This document shows positions 8,226 to 17,487 of a stretch of 64,000 nucleotides of DNA, piece by piece. The notes beneath the pieces are model-generated. The model had not been told where the DNA came from and did not search any database. It saw nothing but the letters and a program-made list of their open reading frames with translations. Source of the DNA: Marinobacterium sedimentorum. Lineage in GTDB: Bacteria; Pseudomonadota; Gammaproteobacteria; Pseudomonadales; Balneatricaceae. The stretch is from the NCBI RefSeq assembly GCF_024267675.1, contig NZ_JALDYX010000007.1, positions 62,001 to 126,000 on the forward strand. Direction: 5' to 3'. Position numbers and translations under genes: made by a program. Numbering within the stretch: position 1 is the first letter of the stretch; each line of letters starts with the position of its first letter.

Positions 8226-9305
8226 ATGACCTTACTCAAGATTGCGGTAGTCGGAGCAGGCATCATCGGCAAGGCGCATATGGACCTCCTGGTGGCAAGC
8301 GAACACTGCGATCTCGCCGCGGTAGTCGACCCCTGTGCGCAGGCCAAAGCACTGGCCCAGGCCAAAGGCGCCGCCTATTTCACGTCGCTGGACGAGCTGT
8401 TAACTCAGGCCAGACCCGACGGTATCATTCTGGCGACCCCCAACCATCGGCATGTCGAGCAGGCGCTGGCCTGCATCGCGGCTGGCGTGCCGGTACTGAT
8501 CGAAAAACCGGTCGCCCACACGCTGGACGAAGGCCGCAAGCTACTGGATGCCGCACGCTCGGCAGACGCCAAATGCCTGGTCGGCCATCACCGCTACCAC
8601 AGCCCCATCATTGCCAAGGCCAAACAGATCATCGGCGAGAATCTGCTCGGTGATCTGGTTGCCGTCAGCGCCAGCGCCATGTTCTTCAAGCCCGACGACT
8701 ATTTCGAGCATTCACCGTGGCGCACCCGCAAAGGCGCCGGGCCCATTCTTGTCAACATGATCCATGAAGTGGGCAATCTGCGTTATCTGTGTGGCGAGAT
8801 TGTGGAGGTTCAGGCCATGTCCTCCAATGCGCAGCGCAAGTATGAAGTTGAAGATACGGTGGCGCTGAGCCTGCGCTTTGCCAACGGCACCCTGGGCTCG
8901 TTCATGCTCTGCGATACCGCGGCCTGTGCCCGCAGCTGGGAGCAGACCTCCCATGAGAATAAAAGCTACGCCCACTATCCGGATGAAGACTGTTATGTCA
9001 TTGCCGGTACCGAGGGTTCGCTGTCCATCCCCACCATGCGGATGAAGCGCTACGCCAGCAAGGCCGGCCGTTCCTGGTGGAAGCCATTTGACTGCACTAC
9101 GATTGAGCTTGAGCGTCATGATCCGCTGGCTGAGCAGCTTGAGCATTTTTGTGCCGTGATCCGCGGTGAAGCAGACCCCATTGTGACCATTCATGACGGT
9201 CTGCAAAACCTGCGAATAGTGGAAGCCATCAGCCTGGCGACCAAGAGCAACGCCAGCGTAAGAATTCCGCCCATCGGTCAGGCCATGGCCGACTTGACGT
9301 GCTGA
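8226..9305 (+). CDS. Gfo/Idh/MocA family NAD(P)-dependent oxidoreductase
   Basis: Dehydrogenase of the glucose-fructose oxidoreductase/inositol dehydrogenase family, 359 residues. The N-terminal Rossmann domain shows IAVVGAGIIGKAHM (dinucleotide loop), ILATPNHRH and the EKPVAHTLDEG motif whose Lys is the usual catalytic residue. The C-terminal half is the alpha/beta substrate domain with a conserved His in NMIHEVGNLR. These enzymes oxidise a hydroxyl of sugars, inositols or other cyclic polyols. Placed between the dehydratase-like pair and a tctCBA importer, it may oxidise a cyclic polyol or hydroaromatic acid such as a quinate relative; this is inference. The start ATG at 8226 is the first in frame after an AT-rich promoter region. 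Confidence 0.88.
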   Translation: MTLLKIAVVGAGIIGKAHMDLLVASEHCDLAAVVDPCAQAKALAQAKGAAYFTSLDELLTQARPDGIILATPNHRHVEQALACIAAGVPVLIEKPVAHTLDEGRKLLDAARSADAKCLVGHHRYHSPIIAKAKQIIGENLLGDLVAVSASAMFFKPDDYFEHSPWRTRKGAGPILVNMIHEVGNLRYLCGEIVEVQAMSSNAQRKYEVEDTVALSLRFANGTLGSFMLCDTAACARSWEQTSHENKSYAHYPDEDCYVIAGTEGSLSIPTMRMKRYASKAGRSWWKPFDCTTIELERHDPLAEQLEHFCAVIRGEADPIVTIHDGLQNLRIVEAISLATKSNASVRIPPIGQAMADLTC

Positions 9306-9528
9306 CAGGCATCATCAGCACAGAAAGCAGATAATAAGACCTAAAATATTAGATAGCATCTAACAAATTAACACCTCTATATATATACATATAGAATAAA
9401 GAATACTAATTGCACGATTTGTTATTTTACATACCAATACTGGTAGTTATATAACGTACTCATGAAGTTGTTCCACCCTGGCCAGCGCCACCGCGCGCCC
9501 CAGACTCAATAACAAAAAGGAAAACACA

Positions 9529-10533
9529 ATGAAGCATTCTTTTACCAAAGCCCTGGTCTGCAGCACACTGGCAGGTCTCCTGTCTTGTGGCCTCCAGGCC
9601 GCAGATTTCCCCGAAAAGAACCTGCAGGGTGCCATCATGTGGGGTGCCGGCGGCGCGACCGATAACGTCGCCCGAGCCGTGACGCCCCTGGTTGAACCCG
9701 TGCTGGGCGAGGAAATCGTGCTGGTCAACAAATCCGGCGGTGCCGGTGCCATCTCCACCAACTATGTCAATTCCCGACCCAGCGATGGCTATACCCTGCT
9801 GTACGGTGCGGAAAACCCGCAGCTGCACAAGGTACTGGGTCTGTCCAAAATCGATTACGCCGACTTTTACCCCGTCAATATCCTGGCCCGCGGTGTAGTG
9901 GTGATTGTCGCCAACAATGACAAACCCTGGACCTCGATGAAGGATCTCGTTGCCGATGCGCAGGCCAACCCTGGCACGGTAAAAATGGGCTCCACCGGCC
10001 CCGGCGGCCTGCCTTTCGTGGTAGGTGCCATGCTCAAAACCGCTACCGACTTCGATGTCCGTGCCGTTCCCTTTGATGGTGAGGGGCCCGGCATCACCGC
10101 TTTGCAGGGTGGCCATGTCGATTTCATGCCGGCCGGTCTGACCGCCGTACGTGAGCATATCCGCGCCGGTCGTGTAAAAGCCCTGGCGGTACTGTCCGAT
10201 ACGCCGATACCGGGTCTGGAAGAAATTCCGCTGATCACCGCCGATATCCCGGAATTCAAGAAATTCCTGCCCTGGGGCCCCTTCTACGGTGTCTTTGCCA
10301 AACGTGATATCCCGGATGACGCCAAAGCCAAGCTGACCGATGCCTTCCAGCAGGCGGCTGCAACCGAGCAGTTCGGCAAATTCATGCAGGATTTCGGCGC
10401 CGTGGTTACCAACATCAGCGGTGACGAAGCCGATGCTTTCCTCAAGCACTGGCAGTCAGTCACCACCTGGTCGCTGGAAGCCGTGGGTGAAACCAAGGTA
10501 TCACCGGCGGAGTTTGGCATCGCCAAGCCCTGA
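9529..10533 (+). CDS. tctC: Tripartite tricarboxylate transporter periplasmic binding protein TctC
   Basis: Periplasmic solute receptor of a TTT transporter, 334 residues. A signal peptide is evident (MKHSFTKALVCSTLAGLLSCGLQAA, cleavage near residue 25). The mature part shows the family pattern: GAGGATDNVARAV near the start, then GGAGAISTNYV, SRPSDGYTLL and GHVDFM. It binds carboxylates and delivers them to the TctAB membrane part. A good ribosome site (AAAAAGGAAAA) precedes the ATG. The 223-base upstream interval is very AT-rich and likely holds the operon promoter. First gene of tctC-tctB-tctA; the ligand may be a hydroaromatic or hydroxy acid given the neighbours. Confidence 0.95.
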   Translation: MKHSFTKALVCSTLAGLLSCGLQAADFPEKNLQGAIMWGAGGATDNVARAVTPLVEPVLGEEIVLVNKSGGAGAISTNYVNSRPSDGYTLLYGAENPQLHKVLGLSKIDYADFYPVNILARGVVVIVANNDKPWTSMKDLVADAQANPGTVKMGSTGPGGLPFVVGAMLKTATDFDVRAVPFDGEGPGITALQGGHVDFMPAGLTAVREHIRAGRVKALAVLSDTPIPGLEEIPLITADIPEFKKFLPWGPFYGVFAKRDIPDDAKAKLTDAFQQAAATEQFGKFMQDFGAVVTNISGDEADAFLKHWQSVTTWSLEAVGETKVSPAEFGIAKP

Positions 10534-10587
10534 TCCCGAAAGCTCCTCCACAGGGCACCCCTGCCCTGTGGACAAGTGGTACTCCCT

Positions 10588-11058
10588 ATGAAAAATGTAC
10601 GCAAACTCCATCCCGGCGAGACGGTGATCAGCTGGTTGTTGCTGGCGTTCAGCGCTTTCGTTCTGTATCAGGCTATTGCCATTTCCGGATTCTCCGGGCT
10701 CAGTACCCCCGGTGCCTTTCCAGTGGCATCCTCCGCGATCATGACCGGTGCCATGCTGTGGCTGGTGGTTCAGAACCTGCGAATCGCACGTCGCACACCG
10801 GAACAGGATAAACAGCCGGCCTGGGCCGTGATGCATGAACTGCTGCCGCTGCGTATCGTGCTATTCACCCTGCTGATCGTGGCTTACATGCTGCTGCTAC
10901 AGCCCCTGGGCTTTCTGATCAGCACCTTTATGTTCCTGTGCAGCGGCTTTATCTACCTGCGCGGCAGTACCCCCCTGCGCTGCGTCGTCATTGCCGCCGT
11001 CGCTGTTGTCGTGATTTACGGCCTGTTCAACTACCTGTTCCGGGTTGTATTGCCCTGA
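10588..11058 (+). CDS. tctB: Tripartite tricarboxylate transporter small permease TctB
   Basis: Small membrane subunit of the TTT transporter, 156 residues with four predicted helices (for example VISWLLLAFSAFVLYQAIAI, a middle pair and a C-terminal VVIAAVAVVVIYGLFNYLFRVVL). It is poorly conserved in sequence, as usual for TctB, but its place between tctC and tctA is diagnostic. I chose ATG 10588; an in-frame GTG at 10576 is possible but gives no better context. Confidence 0.92.
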   Translation: MKNVRKLHPGETVISWLLLAFSAFVLYQAIAISGFSGLSTPGAFPVASSAIMTGAMLWLVVQNLRIARRTPEQDKQPAWAVMHELLPLRIVLFTLLIVAYMLLLQPLGFLISTFMFLCSGFIYLRGSTPLRCVVIAAVAVVVIYGLFNYLFRVVLP

Positions 11059-11078
11059 GCTGAGTGAGGAGTGTTCTA

Positions 11079-12593
11079 ATGGCTGATTCCATGTTCGGTT
11101 ATTTCATGATGTCCTGGCTGGACCCCTCGCTGCTCGGCCTTACGGCCCTGGGCACCCTGGCGGGGATCTATGTCGGCGCCATTCCGGGTCTTTCGGTCAC
11201 CATGGCGGTGTCGATCCTGATTTCCTTTACCTTTTCCTGGGACGTGAACAACGCCCTGGCGCTGATGGTCGGTGTCTATATCGGCGGCGTCTATGGTGGT
11301 TCCCGTTCGGCCATTTTGCTGAATATTCCGGGCGCTCCATCGGCCATCGCCACCGCCTTCGACGGCTTCCCGCTGGCCAAGCAGGGCCTCGCTGGCCAGG
11401 CCATTGGTGTCACGACCGTGGTGTCGGTGATCGGTGGTTTTATCGGCATTCTGGTACTGGCCATTGCCGCACCCCTGGTATCAGACGTGGCATTAATGTT
11501 TGCACCGCGCGATTACCTGCTGCTGGCGCTGATGGGACTGTTGCTGGTGGCCAGCCTGTCGGGCGAATCCATGGCCAAAGGCATCTTCTGTGCCGCCTTC
11601 GGTGCCTGTATCGGCATGGTGGGCATGGACCCGATGACCGCTGAAGGCCGCTTTACCTTCGATACCGTGATGCTGCTCGGTGGCATTCCCTATGTGGTCG
11701 CCATGATCGGCTTCTTCGGTGTCTCCGAAGCCCTGTACCAGCTGCACCATATCGGTCTCAAACCCATCAAGCAGGACGTCTCCAAAATTATTCCGTCCTG
11801 GTCGGTGGTGCTGAAATACCTGCCGCTGTCTATCCGCACCTCCTTTATTGGTGTCTTTATTGGTGCCCTGCCCGGTACTGGCGGCGATATCGCCTCCCTG
11901 ATGGCCTATGATCACGCCAAGCGCTCGGTGAAAAACCCGTCCAAGCCGTTTGGTGAAGGCGCTTACGAAGGCCTGGTGGCACCGGAATCGGCCAACAACG
12001 CAGCCGTAGGCGGCGCCTACATTCCGATGCTGACCCTGGGCATGCCGGGTGATGCGGTCACGGCCGTGATTATCGGTGCGCTCTATATCCACGGTCTGAA
12101 ACCGGGCCCGATGATGATGATCGAAACACCGCACCTGTTCTGGTTCACGGTGGGCAACCTGACACTGGCCAATATCTTCCTGCTGATCTTTGGCCTCACC
12201 GGCATCAAGATCTTCGCCAAGATGGTTGAACTTCCCAAAGGCCTGTTACTGCCGCTGATCATTATTCTGTCGGTAGTGGGTGCCTACGCCATCAACAACA
12301 ATATCGCCGATATTTTCTGGCTGCTGGGCTTTGGGGTCTTTGGCTACTTCCTGAAGATGGCCGGGTTCCAGGTTGGACCCATTATTCTCGGCGTTATCCT
12401 GGGGCCGCTGATGGACGTGTCCTATAGACGCGCCATGATCAGTGTGGGAGACAGCACGCTGGAACTCATGCACGAGCTGGTCACCAGCCCGATCTCCCTG
12501 ATCCTGAGCCTGGTGGTCATCTGGCTGATTGTCAGCCAGACAGCGCTGCCCAGACTGATAAAAGCTCGCTTTTCCAAAGGAAAAACCGCTTAA
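11079..12593 (+). CDS. tctA: Tripartite tricarboxylate transporter large permease TctA (copy 2)
   Basis: Full-length large permease, 504 residues, typical for TctA. It is a multi-helix protein with the family motifs GAIPGLSVTMAVSI, LNIPGAPSAIATAFDG, GALPGTGGDIAS and LGMPGDAVTAV. ATG 11079 follows a GAGGAG ribosome site; an in-frame GTG at 11064 is less likely. It is the last gene of the tctCBA operon and ends in a strong terminator. Protein identity to copy 1 at the left edge is very high along most of the length, with mainly silent DNA differences, but the last 50 or so residues differ more. That pattern suggests duplication followed by drift or gene conversion. Confidence 0.96.
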   Translation: MADSMFGYFMMSWLDPSLLGLTALGTLAGIYVGAIPGLSVTMAVSILISFTFSWDVNNALALMVGVYIGGVYGGSRSAILLNIPGAPSAIATAFDGFPLAKQGLAGQAIGVTTVVSVIGGFIGILVLAIAAPLVSDVALMFAPRDYLLLALMGLLLVASLSGESMAKGIFCAAFGACIGMVGMDPMTAEGRFTFDTVMLLGGIPYVVAMIGFFGVSEALYQLHHIGLKPIKQDVSKIIPSWSVVLKYLPLSIRTSFIGVFIGALPGTGGDIASLMAYDHAKRSVKNPSKPFGEGAYEGLVAPESANNAAVGGAYIPMLTLGMPGDAVTAVIIGALYIHGLKPGPMMMIETPHLFWFTVGNLTLANIFLLIFGLTGIKIFAKMVELPKGLLLPLIIILSVVGAYAINNNIADIFWLLGFGVFGYFLKMAGFQVGPIILGVILGPLMDVSYRRAMISVGDSTLELMHELVTSPISLILSLVVIWLIVSQTALPRLIKARFSKGKTA

Positions 12594-12621
12594 CCAACAC
12601 TGTCGAACAAGCTGTTTCTTT

Positions 12622-12654
12622 GGGGCTTTCCACCACGTGGAAAGCCCCTTTTTT
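12622..12654 (+). terminator. Rho-independent terminator of the tctCBA operon
   Basis: Arms GGGGCTTTCCAC and GTGGAAAGCCCC with a three-base loop, then six T. It starts 28 bases after the tctA stop. Confidence 0.92.
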
Positions 12655-12793
12655 ATGTACAGGATGTACGTATCCTGCGAGCACAGGGACGCGCTAGAGC
12701 AGGGTATGTACAGGATGTACGGTCCCTGGCATTTGCTCCTGCAATGTCAGGATTTCCGCCATCCATGGCGGTCATCCTGCAAGCGCAGGAGCA
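12655..12793. repeat. Intergenic repeat block with a long nested stem-loop
   Basis: Two parts. First, the 16-mer ATGTACAGGATGTACG occurs twice in direct orientation at 12655-12670 and 12706-12721. Second, 12734-12793 folds as a nested inverted repeat: outer arms TGCTCCTGC/GCAGGAGCA, inner AGGAT/ATCCT and CCGCCAT/ATGGCGG. The TGCTCCTGC word recurs near 12830 and at 56935-56943. This looks like a REP/BIME or small MITE-type element inserted between operons; I see no coding sequence. Confidence 0.55.
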
Positions 12794-12870
12794 GGGGCAA
12801 TTTGTACTGGGGGTAGGACAGAAAACTGCTCCTGCGTATTCTGTCTTACCCGGGTGGTCATTCTGCGGGC

Positions 12871-14807
12871 CTAGCCGCCCTGCAACCCCGAAAGGCGAGG
12901 CATCACAGGCTCCGCCATCATCGCGGCACAGACCCGGTTGCGGCCGCTGTTCTTGGCCTGGTACAGGGCCGCATCAGCGCGGGCCAGCAAGGCCTCCAGC
13001 GTGTCCATGCCGTCCGTAAGCTGCGAGACGCCAAAGCTGGAGGTCACAGTCACCGCCGTACTGCCCGCTGCACTGCCTTCAACCGCCACCTGGCAAGCCT
13101 GCATCGCAACCCGCAGCCGCTCGGCCATGATCAAGGCGGACTCCTGTGGCGTCTTTAGCAGGATCACGGCAAACTCCTCGCCTCCCATCCGCGCCTTGAT
13201 ATCCGAATCCCGCAGCACTCTGGTGAGCGTCAGAGCCACTTCCCGGATAATCTTGTCCCCCACGCCGTGACCGAAGCCATCATTAACCGCCTTGAAGCGG
13301 TCAATATCCAGCATGATCACGCTGAGCGGCTGCCCGTGGCGCAGGGCCCGCCCCACCTCCAGGTTGCCGCGTTCAAAAAATGCGCGCCTGTTGAGCAGAC
13401 CGGTCAGGGAGTCTTGCCGCGCCAGAATCTCGGCCTGGCGCCTTGAGGTTTCCAGTTCCCGCGTCCGCTCCAGTACCTTGGACTCCAGTTCGTTTCTGGA
13501 CTTTAACGAGGCGCTCAGCTCGCGCTTTTCGGCGCCGAGCTTTCATTGCGCAGGATATTGATCCGGTCCGCCAGCGCAAAGGCCAGCAGCACTGTCTGCG
13601 AGATCAAGCCGAAACGGGTCGCGCCAATGGAAATAGAATCGGACGGGATAATGCCCGCGTAGCGCAAAATGGCACCGATAACCGTCAGCGACCATATAGT
13701 CCAGGCCAGCGTATAACCGCGGGCGATCTGATGGCCCTGATACCACAGCCAGGCACCGAGTACGGGAAACAGCCCCAGTACCAGCCCGATCAGCAGCGTC
13801 AGGTTGACCGACAGGCCACGAAAGCCAACCAACAACAGCAGCGCGCTGACGGCGGTCAGAATCATCAGCCCCAGCAGGATGCGATCAAGGCGCGGCACCC
13901 TGACCCGGGTTTCCAGAAAGCTGCGACTGAACTGCACCGCCAGCATGTAGAACAGAATCACCGCCATATTGGGGATGATGTCAGACAGTTGCGGGCTGAA
14001 ATGCCACAGATACCGGTACCCAAGCCCGCTCAGGGACAGATACATAAGCGTGGCCGCTGAGGCGTACAGCAGATACCAGAAGAATGGCGCTTCGCGCACA
14101 GACAGCATCAGGAAAAAATTGTAGAGGATGACCAGCAGGGTAGCGCCGAGGAAAATTCCAAGCCACACCGCTTTGGTGTGCTGCTGCTGCGCGAAGCCCG
14201 CCGCCGTCGAGGCCTCCTGATAGACATTGATAATGCCGGCCGAGTCATAGGCAAAACGAAGATAGATCTCGCTGCTCGCGCTCGCTGCCGTCAGGTAGGA
14301 AAAGTTGAAAGTCTCGCTGGGGGGGCGCTGCATCTCAAAGGGACGGTGGTCGCCGGCCAGCTGCGTGACCACAGCGCCATCAGGCCGAACCTCGTAGCTG
14401 TCGATGTAGTCGGTGGTGTTGTGGGGTACATCCAGAACCCAGGCGACGGCCTCGCTCCCAGGGTTCGAAGCCTCCAGCCGCACCCACCAGGCGGATGACG
14501 AGACCCCGAAAGCCGTCCGGCCCTCGGGCAGCGGGGCAAACTGCCGCGCCCATGAATCGCTGCGAACCTCATCAAGCCTGAGACTGCCGCCAGGGTCTTC
14601 CAGCACCGACAAATAGGGCGCGAGCTGCACGGCTTGCATCACCGGCTGCAGCACCAGCAGGGCGCCAGACCCAGCACTTTGCCCTGCCCCCAGCCCAACC
14701 GCAGGAAGAACGCCCAGTACCAAGATGACCAGCGCGCGCAGCCACACCCGGGCGGCGGCTGCGAGCGGAGCAGAACACCGCCCACTGCGCCGCTGACCGC
14801 AGGGCAT
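12871..14807 (-). pseudogene. 7TMR-DISM receptor with GGDEF diguanylate cyclase domain, interrupted by a one-base frameshift
   Basis: Probable membrane diguanylate cyclase split by a single missing base. The N-terminal part has a hydrophobic signal segment (ALVILVLGVLPAVGLGAG), a periplasmic 7TMR-DISM extracellular domain and seven hydrophobic helices; it stops at 13515 after ILRNESSAPKSAS. Adding one A in the GAAAG run near 13540-13543 restores ILRNEKLGAEKRELSASLKS, a coiled coil (NELESKVLERTRELETSRRQ) and a complete GGDEF domain with RMGGEEFAV and an upstream RDSD inhibitory site for cyclic di-GMP. Intact, it would make cyclic di-GMP in response to a periplasmic signal. The start is uncertain (14807 chosen; the frame is open to 14972). 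True mutation or sequencing error cannot be told apart here. Confidence 0.83.
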
Positions 14808-15034
14808 CACGCCAGCTTCACTCTGCAATTCATGCCTAACCGAATGTTTATACACCAATACATCAGCATCCATATCAACGCGCTGGGGGTCGACTGAACG
14901 CCAATATAGCATTGTTATATAAGAAACCGGCAAGGCGTATGGCCGCAGACACCTCCAGCTAAAAGGTGACAACCTGGCGCACCTTTACACCGCGAATCCT
15001 ACGGGCATTAGAAAAAGCCTCAAGCTGGAAAAAC

Positions 15035-16369
15035 TCAGGCGTTTAGCACCTGCTCCAGCAGCTCGCTGCAATCCGGCGCCTGCTCCAGAGCGTCGACCGC
15101 AGCCATAATGGCCTCGATACGCGCCGGGGCCAGATTCACCGCTGCAAGCATGCGGAACTTGGCGCGAAACTCCGCCTGGATCATGGCCGTGGCGGGGTCG
15201 CCCTTGGCAGCGGTTACCGGGCTCTGCAGCACCTGGCCATCCTTCAGGCTGATGCGTACGCGGGACAGGATCTCCTGCGGGAAACGTTTCGACAGATCCT
15301 CGGCTTCAACAATGTCGATCAGCCTGCTCACGGCCAGAATATCCTTGGCCTGGATGGCATCACCGGTCACCTCGTTGGGACCCACCTGGCCACGGCTGAT
15401 CAGGGCCGCCAGCGGAAACGCCAGACCGTACTGGGCCTCGTCGGCGTTGGCCGGGAAATGCCCCTGCAGACGCATCGACTCATGGAAAGTCTCGACCCGC
15501 ACATGCTCGATGTTTGTGCCCTTGATATCCCCGTGCTCGGCCATCAGCGCCGTGACGGCGGTCAACGCCGGCTGGGCCCAGCGACACACTGGCCAGGGTT
15601 TGAAGTACTGGGCGTCGATCTCCCAGCGCTCGCCCAGATCCTGCCAGCAGTGTTTTACCCCATCGGCTTCGACCGTTGCCGCCGGTGCGCCAGTAATACC
15701 CGCCTGGGCCATGAACAGAGCATTAAGGCCGGCATAGGCACCGGCGCCATGGGCGTCCCGCAGCATGGTCGGAAAATCCACCAGACGCATCATCGGACAG
15801 CGCGGGCCGAAATACTCGGCAATGCCCAAAGCATGCAGAAAGGTATCTTCATCCAGGCCCAGCAGACGGGCACCACCGCACACCACACCCAGCCCCGAAA
15901 AAGCGCCGGATGCATGATACTCGGGCGCCGTATCCATCAGTGCGACACCGGCACGCAGCGCGGTTTCGTAGCCAACGGTGAGAGCGGCCATAAACTCGGC
16001 ACCGCTGATCTCGCGCCCCTGCGCCCGGCAGGCATCCACCAGCGCCAGCAACGCCGGCACTACAGTGGCGCCGGCATGGCCCTTGGAGGTGAAATGGCCT
16101 TCATGGGCATCGAGGCTATCGATGCAAAAACCGCCCACCCAGGCCGCGCCCAGCGGATGCACCGGCCGGCCATCAAACAGCAAACGACTGTTGAGCCGGC
16201 CCGGCGCATAGTGCTCGGTGGCATAGGCCCTGATGCTGTCGGTAGTGTGGTTATGCCGCGCCCCGGCTGCCACGCCGATAATATCCAGCAGCGCGGTACT
16301 CATCAGGTAGCGGGTATGAGCGGGAACCTCGGCAAAGCTCAAATCCTGAACAAATCGATACAAAGACAT
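15035..16369 (-). CDS. MmgE/PrpD family protein
   Basis: A 444-residue member of the MmgE/PrpD family, which includes 2-methylcitrate dehydratase, cis-aconitate decarboxylase and many uncharacterised dehydratase/isomerase-like enzymes. The pattern is typical: LLDIIGVAAGARHN, a DAHEGHFTSKGHAGATVVPALLAL segment corresponding to the family's active-site region, GYETALRAG and a C-terminal lid domain. It lacks methylcitrate-cycle neighbours (no prpBC), so PrpD itself is unlikely. It lies downstream of the betaine-type ABC transporter genes but is separated by a terminator hairpin, so cotranscription is not certain. The substrate may be whatever that transporter brings in. Confidence 0.88.
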   Translation of the reverse strand: MSLYRFVQDLSFAEVPAHTRYLMSTALLDIIGVAAGARHNHTTDSIRAYATEHYAPGRLNSRLLFDGRPVHPLGAAWVGGFCIDSLDAHEGHFTSKGHAGATVVPALLALVDACRAQGREISGAEFMAALTVGYETALRAGVALMDTAPEYHASGAFSGLGVVCGGARLLGLDEDTFLHALGIAEYFGPRCPMMRLVDFPTMLRDAHGAGAYAGLNALFMAQAGITGAPAATVEADGVKHCWQDLGERWEIDAQYFKPWPVCRWAQPALTAVTALMAEHGDIKGTNIEHVRVETFHESMRLQGHFPANADEAQYGLAFPLAALISRGQVGPNEVTGDAIQAKDILAVSRLIDIVEAEDLSKRFPQEILSRVRISLKDGQVLQSPVTAAKGDPATAMIQAEFRAKFRMLAAVNLAPARIEAIMAAVDALEQAPDCSELLEQVLNA

Positions 16370-16391
16370 GGTGCAATCTCAGCCTGAAGAC

Positions 16392-16413
16392 AAAAAAGGG
16401 GCCCTAAGGCCCC
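16392..16413 (-). terminator. Terminator after the proVWX-like operon
   Basis: Read on the minus strand, GGGGCC-TTAG-GGCCCC is followed by six T, 20 bases after the substrate-binding protein gene. It may reduce readthrough into the MmgE/PrpD gene. Confidence 0.7.
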
Positions 16414-16433
16414 CAAAAAGACCTGCCTGGAAC

Positions 16434-17459
16434 TCAGTTGGACTCGGTACGTGCCTGGGCCAGCCAGCTGTCGAACAGATCGCGGTGGGCGGCAATCCAC
16501 TCCTGGGCATGGCGTTTAATATCCTCAACGGATTTTTCACCGTCCTGCATCTTCAAGTTCTGAGCGCTTTCGTCAGCGGTGGAAATCTGCACCTGGGACA
16601 GGAAGGACTTGGCCGCCGGATGCTCTTCCGCAAACTCACGTCCCATCACAGCCATGACCTTGTCAACTGCGAAGCCGAGGTTCTTGCCCTCGTAGGAGGT
16701 GTCTATGTCGTTATTGCCATCGGGCAGATCGGTGTAGGGCACTTCCAGCCAGACCACGTCTTCACCCTCAACCAGCACACCGGCGATCCACTGTGGCACC
16801 CAGGTGAAGTAAAGTACCGGCTTGCCTTCCTTGTAGCGGGCAATGGTATCGGCCATCAGCGCGAAGTAGGAACCGCGGTTATGAGTCACTGTGTCTTCCA
16901 GACCATAGGCCTTGAGGTGATGGTCGATGATCAGTTCGCAGCCCCAGCCCGGGTTGCAGCCTGTGAGATCTGCCTTGCCGTCGTCGTTGGAGTCGAACAG
17001 CTTGGCGATTTCAGGCTTTTTCAGGTCGGCAAGGGACTTGATGTCGTATTGCTCAGCGGTTTTCTTGTCGATCAGATAGCCCTGCAGAACACCGGGAATA
17101 ATACTGCCGGTCTTGATCATGGTCTCGTCGCCACCGGCCTTCTGATAGAAGGTATCGTGCAGCTTGTCCCACAGGTGCACGCTGAAGTCGGCATCGCCGT
17201 AGGACAGTGCCATCATCATGGTGGCGTATTCGGTTTCCTTGGGTTCTTCAACGTCGTAACCCAGCTCCTTCAGGCCGGCTATGGCCACCTCACCGCGAAA
17301 ACGCTCTTCGGCGATGCTCGGAAAAATCGGCGTTACGGACTCACCCTTGCCGGGCAGCTCGCTGGCCTGGGTTGCACCACTGAGCAACAGGGCGCCGAGG
17401 GAAACAGCCGCGGTGATGGTACGAGTGCGGCTAAGAAATGTATCGAGTTGGGTGCGCAT
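16434..17459 (-). CDS. Glycine betaine/choline-type ABC transporter substrate-binding protein
   Basis: Periplasmic binding protein of the OpuAC/ProX family, 341 residues. A signal peptide (hydrophobic TITAAVSLGALLLSGATQA) ends near residue 32. ATG 17459 has an AGGAG site nine bases upstream, which fixes the start. The mature part shows the family traits (EEPKETEYATMMMALSYGDADFSVHLWDKLHDTF and YFTWVPQWIAG), with aromatic residues suited to a quaternary ammonium cage. It is encoded after the permease and ATPase genes in the order ATPase, permease, binding protein. Ligands could be glycine betaine, proline betaine, choline or a relative. The Rieske demethylase cluster 4 kb away is a plausible consumer. 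Confidence 0.92.
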   Translation of the reverse strand: MRTQLDTFLSRTRTITAAVSLGALLLSGATQASELPGKGESVTPIFPSIAEERFRGEVAIAGLKELGYDVEEPKETEYATMMMALSYGDADFSVHLWDKLHDTFYQKAGGDETMIKTGSIIPGVLQGYLIDKKTAEQYDIKSLADLKKPEIAKLFDSNDDGKADLTGCNPGWGCELIIDHHLKAYGLEDTVTHNRGSYFALMADTIARYKEGKPVLYFTWVPQWIAGVLVEGEDVVWLEVPYTDLPDGNNDIDTSYEGKNLGFAVDKVMAVMGREFAEEHPAAKSFLSQVQISTADESAQNLKMQDGEKSVEDIKRHAQEWIAAHRDLFDSWLAQARTESN

Positions 17460-17487
17460 GGGCGTACTCCTGGTTGTGTTTATTGTT

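Noticed and set aside
12871..13356. Separate small GGDEF gene starting at 13356
   Set aside because: The same frame continues upstream into the coiled coil and joins the membrane receptor once one base is restored, so it is the 3' part of one gene.
15035..16369. 2-methylcitrate dehydratase PrpD
   Set aside because: No prpB, prpC or acnD neighbours and the family is broad, so the specific name is not supported.
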